From Aselliscus stoliczkanus (Eukaryota > Chordata > Mammalia > Chiroptera > Hipposideridae): a stretch of 64,000 nucleotides of DNA. How positions within the stretch are numbered: position 1 is the first letter of the stretch; each line of letters opens with the position of its first letter. The translations under genes were made by a program, and so were the position numbers. The DNA lies in contig CM066736.1 in assembly GCA_033961575.1 (NCBI GenBank), forward strand, positions 77,958,852 to 78,022,851, written 5' to 3'. Of this stretch, positions 48,066 to 58,600 are shown piece after piece. Below the pieces are notes generated by a model, which saw only the letters and a program-made list of their open reading frames with translations, ran no database searches and was not told where the DNA came from.

Positions 48066-50641
48066 TGATGGGATTCATCCTTAATCTTCTCAATGACGCT
48101 ATGCATTAAGTATTATCCCCATTTTGTAAATATCCATGATACAAATAATAATAAAAAAAGGATCTGACATGGAAGTGATTTTCCAGGACTACTTGCTTGT
48201 GAGAGTTGGAGCCTGGATTTATTATGCTGCCTCCAAAACTATGGAGCCAGTTATAATTTCCTTCTACAATAGCAAATGTTATTCTTTTAGCAAGGTACAC
48301 AGATCTGTTGAAGTCATTGCCTAAAAATAGGGTGTACTTATTAGTAGGGCATTGTCACTGTAGTTAATGTCTTATTTCCCGTATCTCTAAAATGAGAATA
48401 GTAAGTCAGCTATCCTATATAGTACACTTAGGAAAATTAGACAGTAAATCTATAGGTATAGCCTGTGTCTGTACTGGGATGCTGTGGGGTAGATAAATGT
48501 ATATGGGCATGTTAAGCTGGTCTGTGAGTCTATAAGCCTTTCTTTATAATGTACACACTTAATACGGTATGTGAAGTCCTATCAGAGGAAGTCATCCCTG
48601 ATTGCCTTACCAGGGAAACTTATATGTGCTTTTTCACTTGTAATTTCATTTTTGTTTAATCCTTGTCTGTGAACTCTTCTGAGATTTGTAACATTTTCCA
48701 ACCCTGTTGTCTCTTTCTCCTGGGCCATCCAAATATCCTACGGTTTATTAAATTAATAATAAGAAAAATATAAATTTGCTTTCACCCCACAATTCCTAAT
48801 GGAAAAAGAATTAACAATACTTATGCACAGGTTGAAAACCTGTTTTTTGAAAACCCTCTGAACCCCCATAAAGACAGGCATTTAAAAATTCTCCTATGCT
48901 TTTCATGGCATTGAGTCACTATGTTTGGGTTCACTTATTGGGAAGAGCTGCAGGAAATATGACCTGCTATGACCTCAGGGGAGCAAAGTGTTGTGAACTG
49001 AAATTCTTACTTCTGCATTCTAAAGCCATTAATAAAAGTTGTGGGATAATGGCAGTTGGGCATCCATGGCTTTCTTTAATGTCCTGGAAGTCACTGGTTA
49101 TGTTGCAAGTGTTTACAATGTGTAATTACCTAGACTTATATTATGACAGATGGAGCTGAGAATCAAATTAAGTGGCTGCATTCTTTTTATGATGCTAAAG
49201 AATCTCTAGTTTAAGACAAGATTGCCTTTTTCCTTCCTAAAAAAAGGCACAAACAATGACATCCCAAAATAGCTATTTAGTCAGAACTGACGACACTTTC
49301 TGAACGCTTGTCATTAAGAAGAGGAATAGAATATCCTACTTTTCTTCTTCCTTTAATTTCTCTCCCTTAAATACCTTGCTTTTTCCTGAAGCAGCTTCAC
49401 CTCATTGCCCAGGAGAAATGCCCAGTAGCTCTGACAGTACCTCAGCACCACTGCAGGTTCCAGAGGGGAGGTGGCTTATGCAAAGCATATTCAAGAAAAA
49501 CCCTAAAAGTCACTGCAGCTTTTTCTGGTGAGTGATGCTGATCGTCCCTGTTGCTGTAAGCTGATGGGGAACGTCGTGGCAAAGATATAACCACTCTTTT
49601 GCCTCCCACTATTTTTGCTGCAGTGAGAACTGTTCATTTCTGCTTACATTTCGCCAGAGAGCTTTAGAATTCTGGCTGAGCATTAGGGCTTCCTACGGCT
49701 GAAAAATAAGAGTTTAGAACCTTAAATTGCACTTTGTCCTTTGGTTCAGTAAAAAAAAAAAAAATTGAATTAATTTGCGGCATCCGTTGCCTGATAAGAA
49801 TGACAACAGACAGTAGGATCTGATGATATTTCTGAATTAAGTTTTTTTTCCTCCCTTATGGATTCATGAGGGCAGAAGCTTTTATTTTTCTCTCTTGCTC
49901 TCTCACTTCCAGAGCCAGCTGAACACATTAAATTCAGCAGCAGTCGCTACTGAATTGGGTTCTGTTCTCCCCTGGAGTCTTCTGTCTTCATTGCAAACGC
50001 TTCCTCTATTTTTGACTGTCATTTACCAATAAAGCTTAGTTTTGGAAAATTAGTTTAATACAAACGCTGTCTTATTAAGGAGCCTAGCAACTTTAAATAC
50101 CCCTGGAAGATGTGAACAGGACAGGGAAGTAAGAGAAGGTGGTACTTCTTAGCCATGGAATCGCAGATCATCCTCTGGGGGAACCCAGCTTACATTTTAG
50201 GGGACTCGATGAGACCGCGATCTTTTGGTCTTGGTCCTATGTCACAGGCAAAAGCAGAATGAGATGTGTTTGCTGTGATCGGTACTATTTGCCAAACAGG
50301 GTGCTGCATCAGAGCAGCCCCGGAATATAGTGCAGAGCCCATATTCAACCTCCACAGGAAAAAGGATTTCCTCTTCATTTCCAGCCTGCCCGATGTAATC
50401 CCGCTGTAAAGTATCTAATAGGATAACACCAGGGCTGTCCAGAAATATAAGTAACTCATTGGTTAAATTTCAATCCTTCACCTCCCTCCTCCCCCCCCAT
50501 GCTTCCTGGGTGAGCTCATTCCCCCTTCCCGTTTTTTTTTTTTTTAAACCCAGTGATTAAAATGCTAGAAGGAAAAAGCAACTGAAGTCTTAACTTTCAG
50601 ATGCTGAATCCTTGGCTAATTGAAATTACTGGGCACAATGC
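48066..50641. other. Region upstream of the DLG2 alpha promoter
   Basis: From about 49200 to the TATA box no interspersed repeat is recognised, GC is higher, and runs such as CCTCCCTCCTCCCCCCCC occur near 50482. The absence of insertions next to a developmentally regulated promoter suggests regulatory constraint. No specific factor sites are claimed. Confidence 0.45.
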
Positions 50642-50655
50642 TATATATAGCCAAT
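50642..50655 (+). promoter_or_regulatory. DLG2: Core promoter of DLG2 alpha: TATA box followed by CCAAT
   Basis: TATATATA at 50642-50649 is followed by GCCAAT. An initiator-like pyrimidine-A-pyrimidine site lies at about 50675, the normal distance from a TATA box. The surroundings are not a CpG island, so this looks like a focused, tissue-restricted promoter, which fits a neuronal isoform. The CCAAT lies downstream of the TATA box, not upstream, and may be coincidental. Placement relative to a recognised first exon is the main support. Confidence 0.65.
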
Positions 50656-50692
50656 GAAGAGATTTTGAGCTCTCACTCAGTGCCTTCGAGAC

Positions 50693-50818
50693 ATGTCGTT
50701 TTGTAGTCAGAGAAAACAGAGATCAATGCATTTTCAAACTGACAGAGGGAACGGATGCTCCTTAGTAGCACATGCCCAGGACCGTGTGTGTGGGGCTTGC
50801 GCTGTGCTGAGAAGCTGA
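50693..50818 (+). other. Upstream ORF 1 in the DLG2 alpha leader (41 codons)
   Basis: This reading frame starts MSFCSQRK and ends at a TGA 31 bases before the main ATG, in a different frame from the main ORF. Its ATG has G at -3. It contains a second in-frame ATG at 50726. It is fully upstream of the main start, so reinitiation would be possible. Whether it is translated depends on the inferred transcription start. A protein product is not claimed. Confidence 0.55.
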
Positions 50819-50889
50819 ATACCGGTCCATATGCTCCTTATTTACTGCAATGTTCTTTGCATGTTACTGTGCACTCCGGACTAACGTGA
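50755..50889 (+). other. Overlapping upstream ORF 2 (44 codons), ends inside the first coding exon
   Basis: This frame starts MLLSSTCPGP, runs through the main ATG in the +1 shifted frame without a stop, and terminates at the TGA at 50887-50889, two bases before the splice donor. A ribosome that uses it cannot reach the main ATG by normal reinitiation. Its ATG context is weak (C at -3), so leaky scanning past it is likely. Two other short uORFs lie nearby: 50772-50810, 12 codons in frame with the main ATG but stopped; and 50831-50884, 17 codons overlapping the main start. Confidence 0.5.
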
Positions 50890-50891
50890 AG
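50850..50891 (+). CDS. DLG2: DLG2 alpha-isoform first coding exon (partial CDS, 14 codons)
   Basis: The open frame reads MFFACYCALRTNVK and stops at an AAG|GTAAGA splice donor, so the coding exon ends in phase 0 after Lys14. From memory, this is the N-terminus of PSD-93 alpha (DLG2 isoform 2), which continues KYRYQDED in the next, shared exon outside this window. PSD-93 is a membrane-associated guanylate kinase with three PDZ domains, an SH3 domain and a guanylate-kinase-like domain. It clusters NMDA receptors and potassium channels at synapses. Cys5 and Cys7 are the palmitoylated residues that attach the alpha form to membranes, and both are present. The start ATG has G at -3 but T at +4, so its context is moderate. 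The exon lies downstream of a TATA box and is preceded by several upstream ATGs. No alternative gene fits this peptide. Confidence 0.93.
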
Positions 50892-50898
50892 GTAAGAG
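50892..50898 (+). other. DLG2: 5' splice site of the DLG2 alpha first exon
   Basis: AAG|GTAAGAG is a near-consensus U1 donor. It falls exactly after the codon for Lys14, where the alpha-specific peptide joins the shared KYRYQDED exon in the known protein. Confidence 0.9.
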
Positions 50899-53389
50899 GA
50901 GGCGAGCCGGCAACTGGGCACAAAATACATGTGAAACCAGCTGCAGAAAATGTCTACCTTGTGTAGCTTCAGGACTTTTCCGATTGCTGGCTGAGCAGAC
51001 GGATTATTACAGGTGGTTGCAAGGGCTTTGTTTTATTGTTGCCGTGCAGCCTGGCTGGGGGAGCATTTTGGAACGCCGCTGTGAAGTGACCTTCAGGCTT
51101 AACTATTTGTAATTCAGGTTCACGCTTACACTTGGGGGGTGGAGAGGGGGGAGGAAAAGATGAAAATTATTTAGGTAGGCCGGAAGTAAGAAATAAAAGG
51201 GAAAAAGCTACCGAGAATGCTTTAGATTAGGATTTAAAGTCTTGCTTTGTAAAAGTGCTGTGAGCCGCCTGTGTTGGTGCAGTTTAATTGTTTGAGCTGG
51301 CGATTCAATTGAGTGCCTGTAATGTCATTAGGATGTGATCTGTGGGATACCTGACCATCCTGCTCCTATAAACACATTATTATCATTAGAAGTTGGCGCT
51401 ATTGATCATCCAAGTCCTCAGCTGTGGGTGGGCTGTTGGCTTCACTTGCGTGGGCGCCCTTGCCCCAGCTTTGTCACCCCACTGACATTCACTTGCTGTA
51501 GCTAATGAGCTTCTGAAGTTGAGCCTAAGTTTTGGAGATTTCCCCCTTGTCAGGAAGGACGGCAATATTATTGGAGAGGTTTTCTGACACTGTTCATTTA
51601 GCACCAAGCCACATAGACAGGCCAGCTGTGGAATTCCAGTTGCATAATTTAAGTGAATTATATCCACTGTTAGCATTTTGAATTTGTATTTCTTACTGAA
51701 GGAAGTTCAAAAGGAAAGTGATTGCCTTTCAAGAAAAAAAAAAAATTCCAAAGGGCAGTTAAGACTGAATACCTAAAATAAGAATCTTAAAAATATATAT
51801 ATCAATGTAAAGTGTTTCCCCATTTTATTTTACTAGGGAAGTATTTTCATGTGTCTGGGTACTAAAGTTTCATTTTCTGTGTTTACAAGTTGTGTTAAAG
51901 AACTCCCTGCTGCTTGCTCTTTTGTAAGCCTTTTTGTTTTCTGTTTGAATTTCAAACAGGTAGTATTTATGTTTTGATGACCAATTCTTTTACAACCACA
52001 GTCTGGAAGCAAGCCTTCTGTGGATCGTTTTTTTTTTTGCAGAGCTCTGCAGAATATACTTTTTACTACTTTTAAGATTAACTTCAGCAATCAGTTTTTC
52101 CATGCATATGATATAGTAAACAACATGAAAGGAGATAGAGAGTGTGCCCAAATATAGCAACTTGAATTTCCCCAGCACCATCTCCTGTTTCACATTATGG
52201 GTATGGCATGCACTGTTTTGTTATCTCAATGAATTGAAATGTTTTCCCTCCTCATCTTTTTTGAAGGTGAAAATGATTTTTTTTTCAGGGAAAATTCCAT
52301 AAAAATTTAGACTAAGAGATAATTGGCTTTGATATTTCCTTGTTATATTTCAGAAGAGCTGGAAAACCTGAGTCCAAAGTTTCTTTGATATGGGTTTTAG
52401 GAAATCCCTTTTTCACTCTCTACTATCAGTGGTCTTTGTGGATTTAGCTTTAAATTGTTCTCATTTATATTCATAAGCAAAGGAACGAAAAGACTTTCAG
52501 CAGCAATATCTTAATTCAGATGACTTTTGGATAATGAAGTCTTAGTGTTTCTGCTAACCTGTACTGAGAGATGTAAACACTTCTGATACATTAATCGATA
52601 GAATCTCCAACCATGTACATTGCCACAGACAATATATATAACCTTGCTTTGAGTTGCTTAACTTCAGTTTTAAGTATGCTTATGCCCTTTCACTAATTAG
52701 CTTTGGCACTTTGTTGCAAATGTTTTAAATTTTTTTTAGGGTTATCTTTTTCTTCTAAGATAGCAAGATTTGCAAAAGAGTTTGCAGTTCACTTCTGGTC
52801 TGATATTTTACCAAGTTTTTACAATAAAGTCTTACCTGATATTTTTATTTTTAAGTTTTGTTTTATTTTACATTACATTTTTAAAGCTTTTGGTTTAATT
52901 TCTTATACCCAGAATTGCTTATTTGCTTGGTTCTGGTAAAGTCTCTTTTATAGTTTGTATCTTCTCATGTTGCCATGATTTAACTTGATTGGTGTTACAG
53001 TGACCCAAAACTTTCAGGTGGTTAAAATTCAAAAGATAGAAACTTCTCTTGTCTATATTTTTCCTGTACAAAATAAGTTACTAATGTTATAATTTTTTAT
53101 CCTAGAATGACTGTTTTGTTCATTGGACCTTTATAATATAATGCAGTCAAAAGGAGTTTTTGAGAGTGGTATGTTTCAATATATTTCATATATGTTTCTG
53201 TATAATACTGAAGGCATTAAATTTGGAATGAATACATATGTATATATGTATATGTACATGCATGTACATATATATACATATACATATATATATATCAGTC
53301 ATCCCAGTACAGACATAGGAGATATATATGCAAATCATATATATTATGCAAAAATATGCCCACATATTTAAAGATAACAGAATGTGACT
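50899..53389. other. First intron after the alpha exon, repeat-poor
   Basis: No SINE, LINE or DNA transposon is recognised for about 2.5 kb. Possible intronic regulatory sequence; no further exon was identified. Confidence 0.45.
53237..53295. repeat. ATGTATAC-rich simple repeat
   Basis: Alternating purine-pyrimidine text built from ATAC, ATGT and TATA; low complexity. Confidence 0.85.
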
Positions 53390-53900
53390 CAGGGGACATC
53401 ATTTATTCATTCATCTATCAAAAGTTTTTGAAAGACATCTGTGATTTACGCTCTGTGCTAGAGTCTGGGAAACTAAGATCAATAGAAAACAGTCTTTGCT
53501 TTCAAGAAGCTCCCAGTCTTGGACGGGACACAGACATATGAACAAATAAGTGATTTGAAGTAGCACAAGACCAGTGATGGACACCTATGCAGGACATGGT
53601 AGGAACAAAACAAAACAGAACACTGGCTAGTGTTACATGGACTGGTTAAGAAAGGTTTTACTGTGAAGTCACCTCTCAATTGGATTTTGGCAGCTCATGT
53701 AGTTTTGCAAAGCAGCCTGGAGTGAGGAAGGTATGCCTGGTAGAGGGAATAACAAAAGCAGGGAGCTAAGAAGCAGGGCACTTTGAAGAGCTGCAAATAG
53801 ATTGAAATGGATGAAGCATGGGGTCTTGCAAGACTAAACTGTGAACTAATAGGGTAAAACAAATAAATGTGAGGTAAAGCCAATACTTTGAGAATTGACT
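53390..53900 (+). mobile_element. L2 remnant
   Basis: TTCATTCATCTATCAAAAG, GACGGGACACAGACATATGA, TTAAGAAAGGTTTTACTG and AGGAAGGTATGCCTGG match L2 blocks in order. It lies within the intron after the alpha exon. Confidence 0.6.
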
Positions 53901-54093
53901 GAGGAATTTTCACAAGCTAACTCTTTAGAAACGGTGTTACTTTGCCACCTATTTCTAGAAGAAGTTTCTTCAGAAGGAAATGAAATGAAAACCTCTAACC
54001 AAGGGATATTGTGTTTGTTCTGTTTTCTTGTTAGCTGTAAGTTGTTTGAGTTTGCTAAACATTCATACCATATTGGCTTGGGTTTAACTTTTT

Positions 54094-54610
54094 TTTTTTA
54101 TAAAGTACTATCTTTCATTTATTATAGAATTTTTTAAAATTTATAATTAGTTTCAGGTGTACAACACAGTGCAATAGTTATATTTTTTTACCCCTCAAAG
54201 TGACAACCCCCTCCTCCAATTCGCCATCCCACTCCTGCCCCCCATATCATATATATCTGTTACACTTCCTCTGACTCCCTTCCACATTATAATCCACATC
54301 CCGTGACTATCTATATACTCACTTACAGTTGGTATACAATATTATACAACCTCCACTTCAGGTGTACAGTGCAGTGATCAAGCCTCTTCTCCATCCATGA
54401 AATGGTCTCCCTAACAAGACATGTGACCATCTGGCACCCCACAAAATATTTACAACATTATTAATTATATTCCCCAAACTGTCTTTCGTATCCCCGTGGC
54501 AATATTGTAGTGACCTATTTATGCTGTCTAATTCCTTCCCCTTCTCCCTCATCCCCACCCCCCTCCCAACTAGCAACCCTCAGTTTTTCCTCTATATGAG
54601 ACTGTTTCTG
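54094..54610 (-). mobile_element. 5'-truncated L1 3' end, antisense
   Basis: It shares the 3' end of the copy at 8447-8748, in opposite orientation, and extends about 200 bases further 5'. TGGGTTTAACTTTTT occurs at about 54079 and 54611, which gives a target-site duplication and poly(A) in the expected place. Relatively low divergence suggests a fairly recent insertion. Confidence 0.78.
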
Positions 54611-54625
54611 TGGGTTTAACTTTTT

Positions 54626-56403
54626 AAAGAATATGATTTAGAATAATTAAGTCTGATTCTGCTCATCCTCAAAGGAACAGTGTGATCATTATATAGATAT
54701 ATAATTCCTCTTCCATTTCAAATTGCCTAGGAGTATGTTGTACCAAAAGTACCTTTTTAATAAAACCTATAGGAGGTTTTCTGTAACAGATGTCCATGTA
54801 ATTTTGTCTATAGAAATTACTCTGTTACTGATGATAATAACATACCTAGGAGATACCTTTTGTTTTTTTAAATAATTTGTTTCTCATATCATGATTTCCC
54901 TACTTTCATCCTACTACTATAAATATACCCATATATACTCACAAACCCACAGTCTCTGAAATATAAGTGGCATATATTAGACCCATTTCACAGATAAGAA
55001 AACTAAGGTAGAGAGATGAAATGACCAGTTATTCTGTTCCACAGTGTGTTTCAGAAGCAGACCTGGTATAGGGCTCAGATCCCTTGACCTCTAATTTACT
55101 GGCTTATGCTGCCTGCCCCATAGATTCAAGATTTCTGCTTTTATTTTGAAATTCTCTGAGCGTAAGTATAAGAAGATTTTAGGAAAAGAGTGTAGCAGAA
55201 TGATTTTAAAGCATGGGTTTTCAGGATTTCAAAAGAGCTGTTTGGGTCTATCTTTTCCATTTATCGCATAGAAACTTTTTTTTTTTGTACAAGAAATTTT
55301 CTTAAACTACCTCAAGTTTCATTTTTTCAAGGATAATAATAACTCTTAGATATTATAAAAATGATGTGAGATAAGGCACATAAGCACTGTAAAAATGTTC
55401 TTTGAATATAGTAAGTATTCAATCAATGTAATTCGTAATTGATAAAGTTGAGGCCACTGCATAGGAGTAAGACTTCAAATTTGCCTTCAGTTAAAATCAT
55501 TTGGAAATTCTAGGAATTGAGCCCAATTAAAAGGTATCTATAATTAATGAGAAATGTATTCAGATATAATATCCCCTCTCCCACCACTTTCACCATCACT
55601 ACTTCACATGCACATATGCTAACATGTAAGCTCTATGGAAGTCAGGGTTTCAGTTTAAGCCTCTATCATCAGCATCAAGAACAATGGTAAGTACATAGGT
55701 GCTCAGTAAATACTTGCTAAATGATTGCATTAATGGTGTCCTATATTTATCCTTATTATTCATTCAACTTTCCCCCAGATTTATTTATCTTAATGCTTGT
55801 TAGATTCTTTTGATAGAAAGGAAAACCAAGATCATCAACTTTGAAATCACATAGGCTTGGGTTTGAGTCCCGGATGTGGGGATCACAAGCCAAGTAGCGC
55901 TTGGCCACATACTCTTTGGGATCAGCATAGCCAGGTGGGAGAGCGAGATCGGAGGGAATCAATAATTCAAACTAAAACGTTTTCTTGAACACTCACTCTA
56001 GCATTCAGACATTCAGCATGCTCATTTCTGCTGAGTTCATGCAGTGACGTTCCTCTTTCCAAACACCCCACTCTGAGCATTTGCTGGAATTGTTTTCTGC
56101 AATGGGGAAACCCTTCTCTGCATGGCCATAGTTGTCTAAATTCTATTCTTCCTGTATGAACTAGTACAGAGTGTCCGTCTTCCAAGAAGTTGACTCTAGT
56201 CAAACTAACTCCCTTTCTTTATCTCACTTTTGATTTAGTGGGTGTCGTTTCTCTAGCATTCATGTCAATGAGTCTTATATTGACTTATGACATAACTTGC
56301 ATATTTATCTTCCGTTGCTAGCTAGTTTTTATTATATTTGCATAGTGCCCTCATCCCAGGTAGATTTTAAGCACTTTGAGGACAGGAACTGTATATACTG
56401 TAT
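54626..56403. other. Intron; contains a MIR core and a coding-like fragment
   Basis: AGGCTTGGGTTTGAGTCCCG near 55852 is the MIR box B region. Next to it, on the minus strand at about 55875-55962, is the short phrase IPSDLALPPGYADPKEYVAK, which reads like protein but was not identified. Otherwise there is nothing gene-like. Confidence 0.4.
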
Positions 56404-56511
56404 ATACAGAGGGTGCCAAAAAAATGTGTACACATTTTAAGAAAGGAAAAAACAAAAACCTTAAGATTGTAATACTCAATACACACTGATAACAAAAGAT
56501 GAATACAAGTC

Positions 56512-56512
<1 letters not shown>
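56404..56512 (+). mobile_element. GGGTGCC-family mariner-like element, right end missing
   Basis: CAGAGGGTGCCAAAAAAATG, AAGAAAGGAAAAAAC and ATAACAAAAGATGAATACAA match the other copies. The homology stops where a TA/TG microsatellite begins at about 56513, and a different mariner MITE starts at 56549. Confidence 0.78.
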
Positions 56513-56545
<33 letters not shown>

Positions 56546-56548
56546 ATA
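56513..56548. repeat. (TA)n/(TG)n between two DNA transposon fragments
   Basis: TATATATATA then about 12 TG units fill the gap between the broken element at 56404 and the MITE start at 56549. Confidence 0.92.
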
Positions 56549-56610
56549 TTGGGTTGTCTAAAAAGGCATGATGTATTTTTTTCTATGTTTTTTTGTTGCA
56601 AAAATGTCAT
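56549..56610. mobile_element. Third, truncated copy of the palindromic mariner MITE
   Basis: It starts TTGGGTTGTCTAAAAAGGCA after TA, follows the family through TTGCAAAAATGTCAT, then stops, so the right terminal repeat is lost. A TG repeat precedes it. Confidence 0.75.
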
Positions 56611-57094
56611 CCCCATAGGTTGTATTTTAGGAAATCAAAAATTGCTTGATGGACTGGTTGAAAGGGGAACTTTCAGAAATTTTGTCTCCATATACCGCTG
56701 ATGCCTACTCTTTGCTAGAATCCATGATACATCCCACATATTGATGCTTTTAATAAACACATTAGTTTTGTAGGCAGGGCTTGGAATCATGAATCAGAAT
56801 TTTGGACAGTTTGTGTAATACCTATGCCTCATGCAAATCAGCAGTGGTCCCTCTCAGGGTTCCAATTAAATAATTATCTCTTCCAGGAGGCGGGCTAATA
56901 GTGTACTAGTTTTCACTGGGCCCCTATATTATGGCCTCCAAATGGTTGTGAGTCTACTCAGTATATTGGGTTTGTCATACCTAAGCCTATTCAATATGTT
57001 GAATTTACAATTTCTAATGAGGCTCTTTAATTCAAAACTTAAAAAAATAATAAATGGAGTTAATTAATAAAGAATAAAACAGTACAGTGAGCAA

Positions 57095-57265
57095 GAGCAA
57101 TAATAGCTACCATTTGTCAAGCTCTTACTATTCTCTCAAAACACTTCCCAGTGACCTATGATGTCAGCATTATCATCATCATTATTTTATAGATGAGAGA
57201 GACTGAAGTTTAGGGAACAAAGATAAATTGCTTCATGTCACACAACTATTAAACCTGGAAAGCCA
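57095..57265. mobile_element. MIR remnant
   Basis: TAGCTACCATTTGTCAAGCT, TTATTTTATAGATGAGAGAG and CATGTCACACAACTATTAAA are MIR blocks. Confidence 0.6.
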
Positions 57266-57464
57266 GTTTCCACTCTAGGACTATTCTACTCTAAACCTTT
57301 TTAAAATCTTCCTGAATAGATCATATAGATAGGTGAACTATAACTAATTAGTATGTTGCAGACAAATCAGGTTTCTTTTTTTTTTTTTTAAATAAGGTAA
57401 GGAATAAAGTAAATGGTAAAATTACATGTTTTACATAGTATGACCTTACCATTCCTTTTTATAG

Positions 57465-58600
57465 CTTTTTTTTTTTCCATTATAGTTGACATACAATATT
57501 ATGTTAGTTTCAGGTGTACAACATAGTGACTCAACATTTATATACCTTACGAAGTGATCATCACGGTATCTAGTAACCATCTGTCACCGTACCAGGTTAT
57601 TATGATGGGATGGACTAGGGCCGGCCAAGTGGCACGGTGGTTAAGCGCTGGCTTGGGAAGCCAGTGGCCCCGGTTCGGTCCCATATATGAGGGCCAGTAA
57701 CACTGCCTTCAAAAAACAATAAAAATAAAAACAAATGATGGGATTGACTATATTCCCTGTGCTGTACATTACGTCCCATGATTTATTCATTTTATAAATG
57801 AAAGTTATGCCTTTTAATCTCCTTCCCCTTTTTGTCCCATGCCCCCTCCCCTCTGGCAACCATCACTTTGTTCTCTTTGTCTATGTGTCTGTTTCTGTTT
57901 GTTCATTTGTTTTGTTTTTGAGGTTCCAGATGTAAGTGAAATCATATGGTATTTGTCTTTCTCTGACTTATTTCACTCAGCATAATACCCTCTAGGTCCA
58001 TCCGCATTTCACAAGTGGAATTGTTTCATTCTTTTCTATGGCTGTATAATATCCCATTGTATGTATGTACCACTGCTTCTTTATCCAATCATTTATTGAT
58101 GGACACTTATGTTGACTATTGTGAATAATGCTGCAATAAACATGGGGGTGCATTATCTTTTTCAATTAGTGTTTTTGTTGTCTTCAAATACATACCTAGG
58201 AGTAGAATTGCTGGGTCATATGATAGTTCTATTTTTACTTTTTTGAGGAACCTCCATACTGTTTTCCATAGTGGCTGCACCAATTTATAATTCCACAGCA
58301 GTATCTGAGGGCTCCTTTTTCTCGACATGCTCATCAACACTTGTGGGTTTTTTCTGATTTATTGCTAATAGCCATTCTAACAGGTGTGAGATGATATCTC
58401 ATTGTGGTTTAGATTTGCATGTCATCTTTTCATGTGTTTCTTAGCTAGCTGCATATCTTCTTTGGAGAAATGTCTATTCAGGTCCTCTGCCCATTTTTTA
58501 ATTTTTTTTTTTTTTTTGATGTTGAGTTGTATGAGTTCTTCATATATTTTGGATATTAGGCACTTAGTTGATGTATTATTTTCTGTCTCTTTTTGAATTT
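57465..58600 (-). mobile_element. Antisense L1: 3' UTR and end of ORF2
   Basis: The minus strand at 58116-58340 translates to [20 protein letters not shown]...[10 protein letters not shown], a conserved L1 ORF2 C-terminal region, and the adjacent sequence is L1 3' UTR. A SINE (57618-57734) is inserted in it. What follows beyond 58600 is less clear and is listed separately. Confidence 0.82.
57618..57734 (+). mobile_element. GGCCGGCC SINE, family A short form, inside antisense L1
   Basis: GGGCCGGCCAAGTGGCACGG, GGCTTGGGAAGCC, GGTTCGGTCC and a mixed A-rich tail. ATGATGGGATGGACTA upstream and ATGATGGGATTGACTA downstream are duplicated. It splits the L1 at 57465-58600. Confidence 0.88.

Larger units (their letters stand above)
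50675..50891 (+). other. DLG2: DLG2 alpha first exon (5' UTR plus 14 codons)
   Basis: The exon start is inferred from the TATA box that begins 33 bases upstream of an initiator-like CTCACTC, with the A at 50675. The 3' end is set by the donor at 50892. That gives a leader of about 175 bases and 42 coding bases. The leader holds ATGs at 50693, 50726, 50755, 50772 and 50831, all before the main ATG. It contains no recognisable repeat, unlike most of the window, which suggests sequence kept by selection. The exact transcription start is not visible from sequence and could vary by tens of bases. Confidence 0.7.

Noticed and set aside
58116..58340. 74-codon minus-strand gene
   Set aside because: L1 ORF2 C-terminal fragment.
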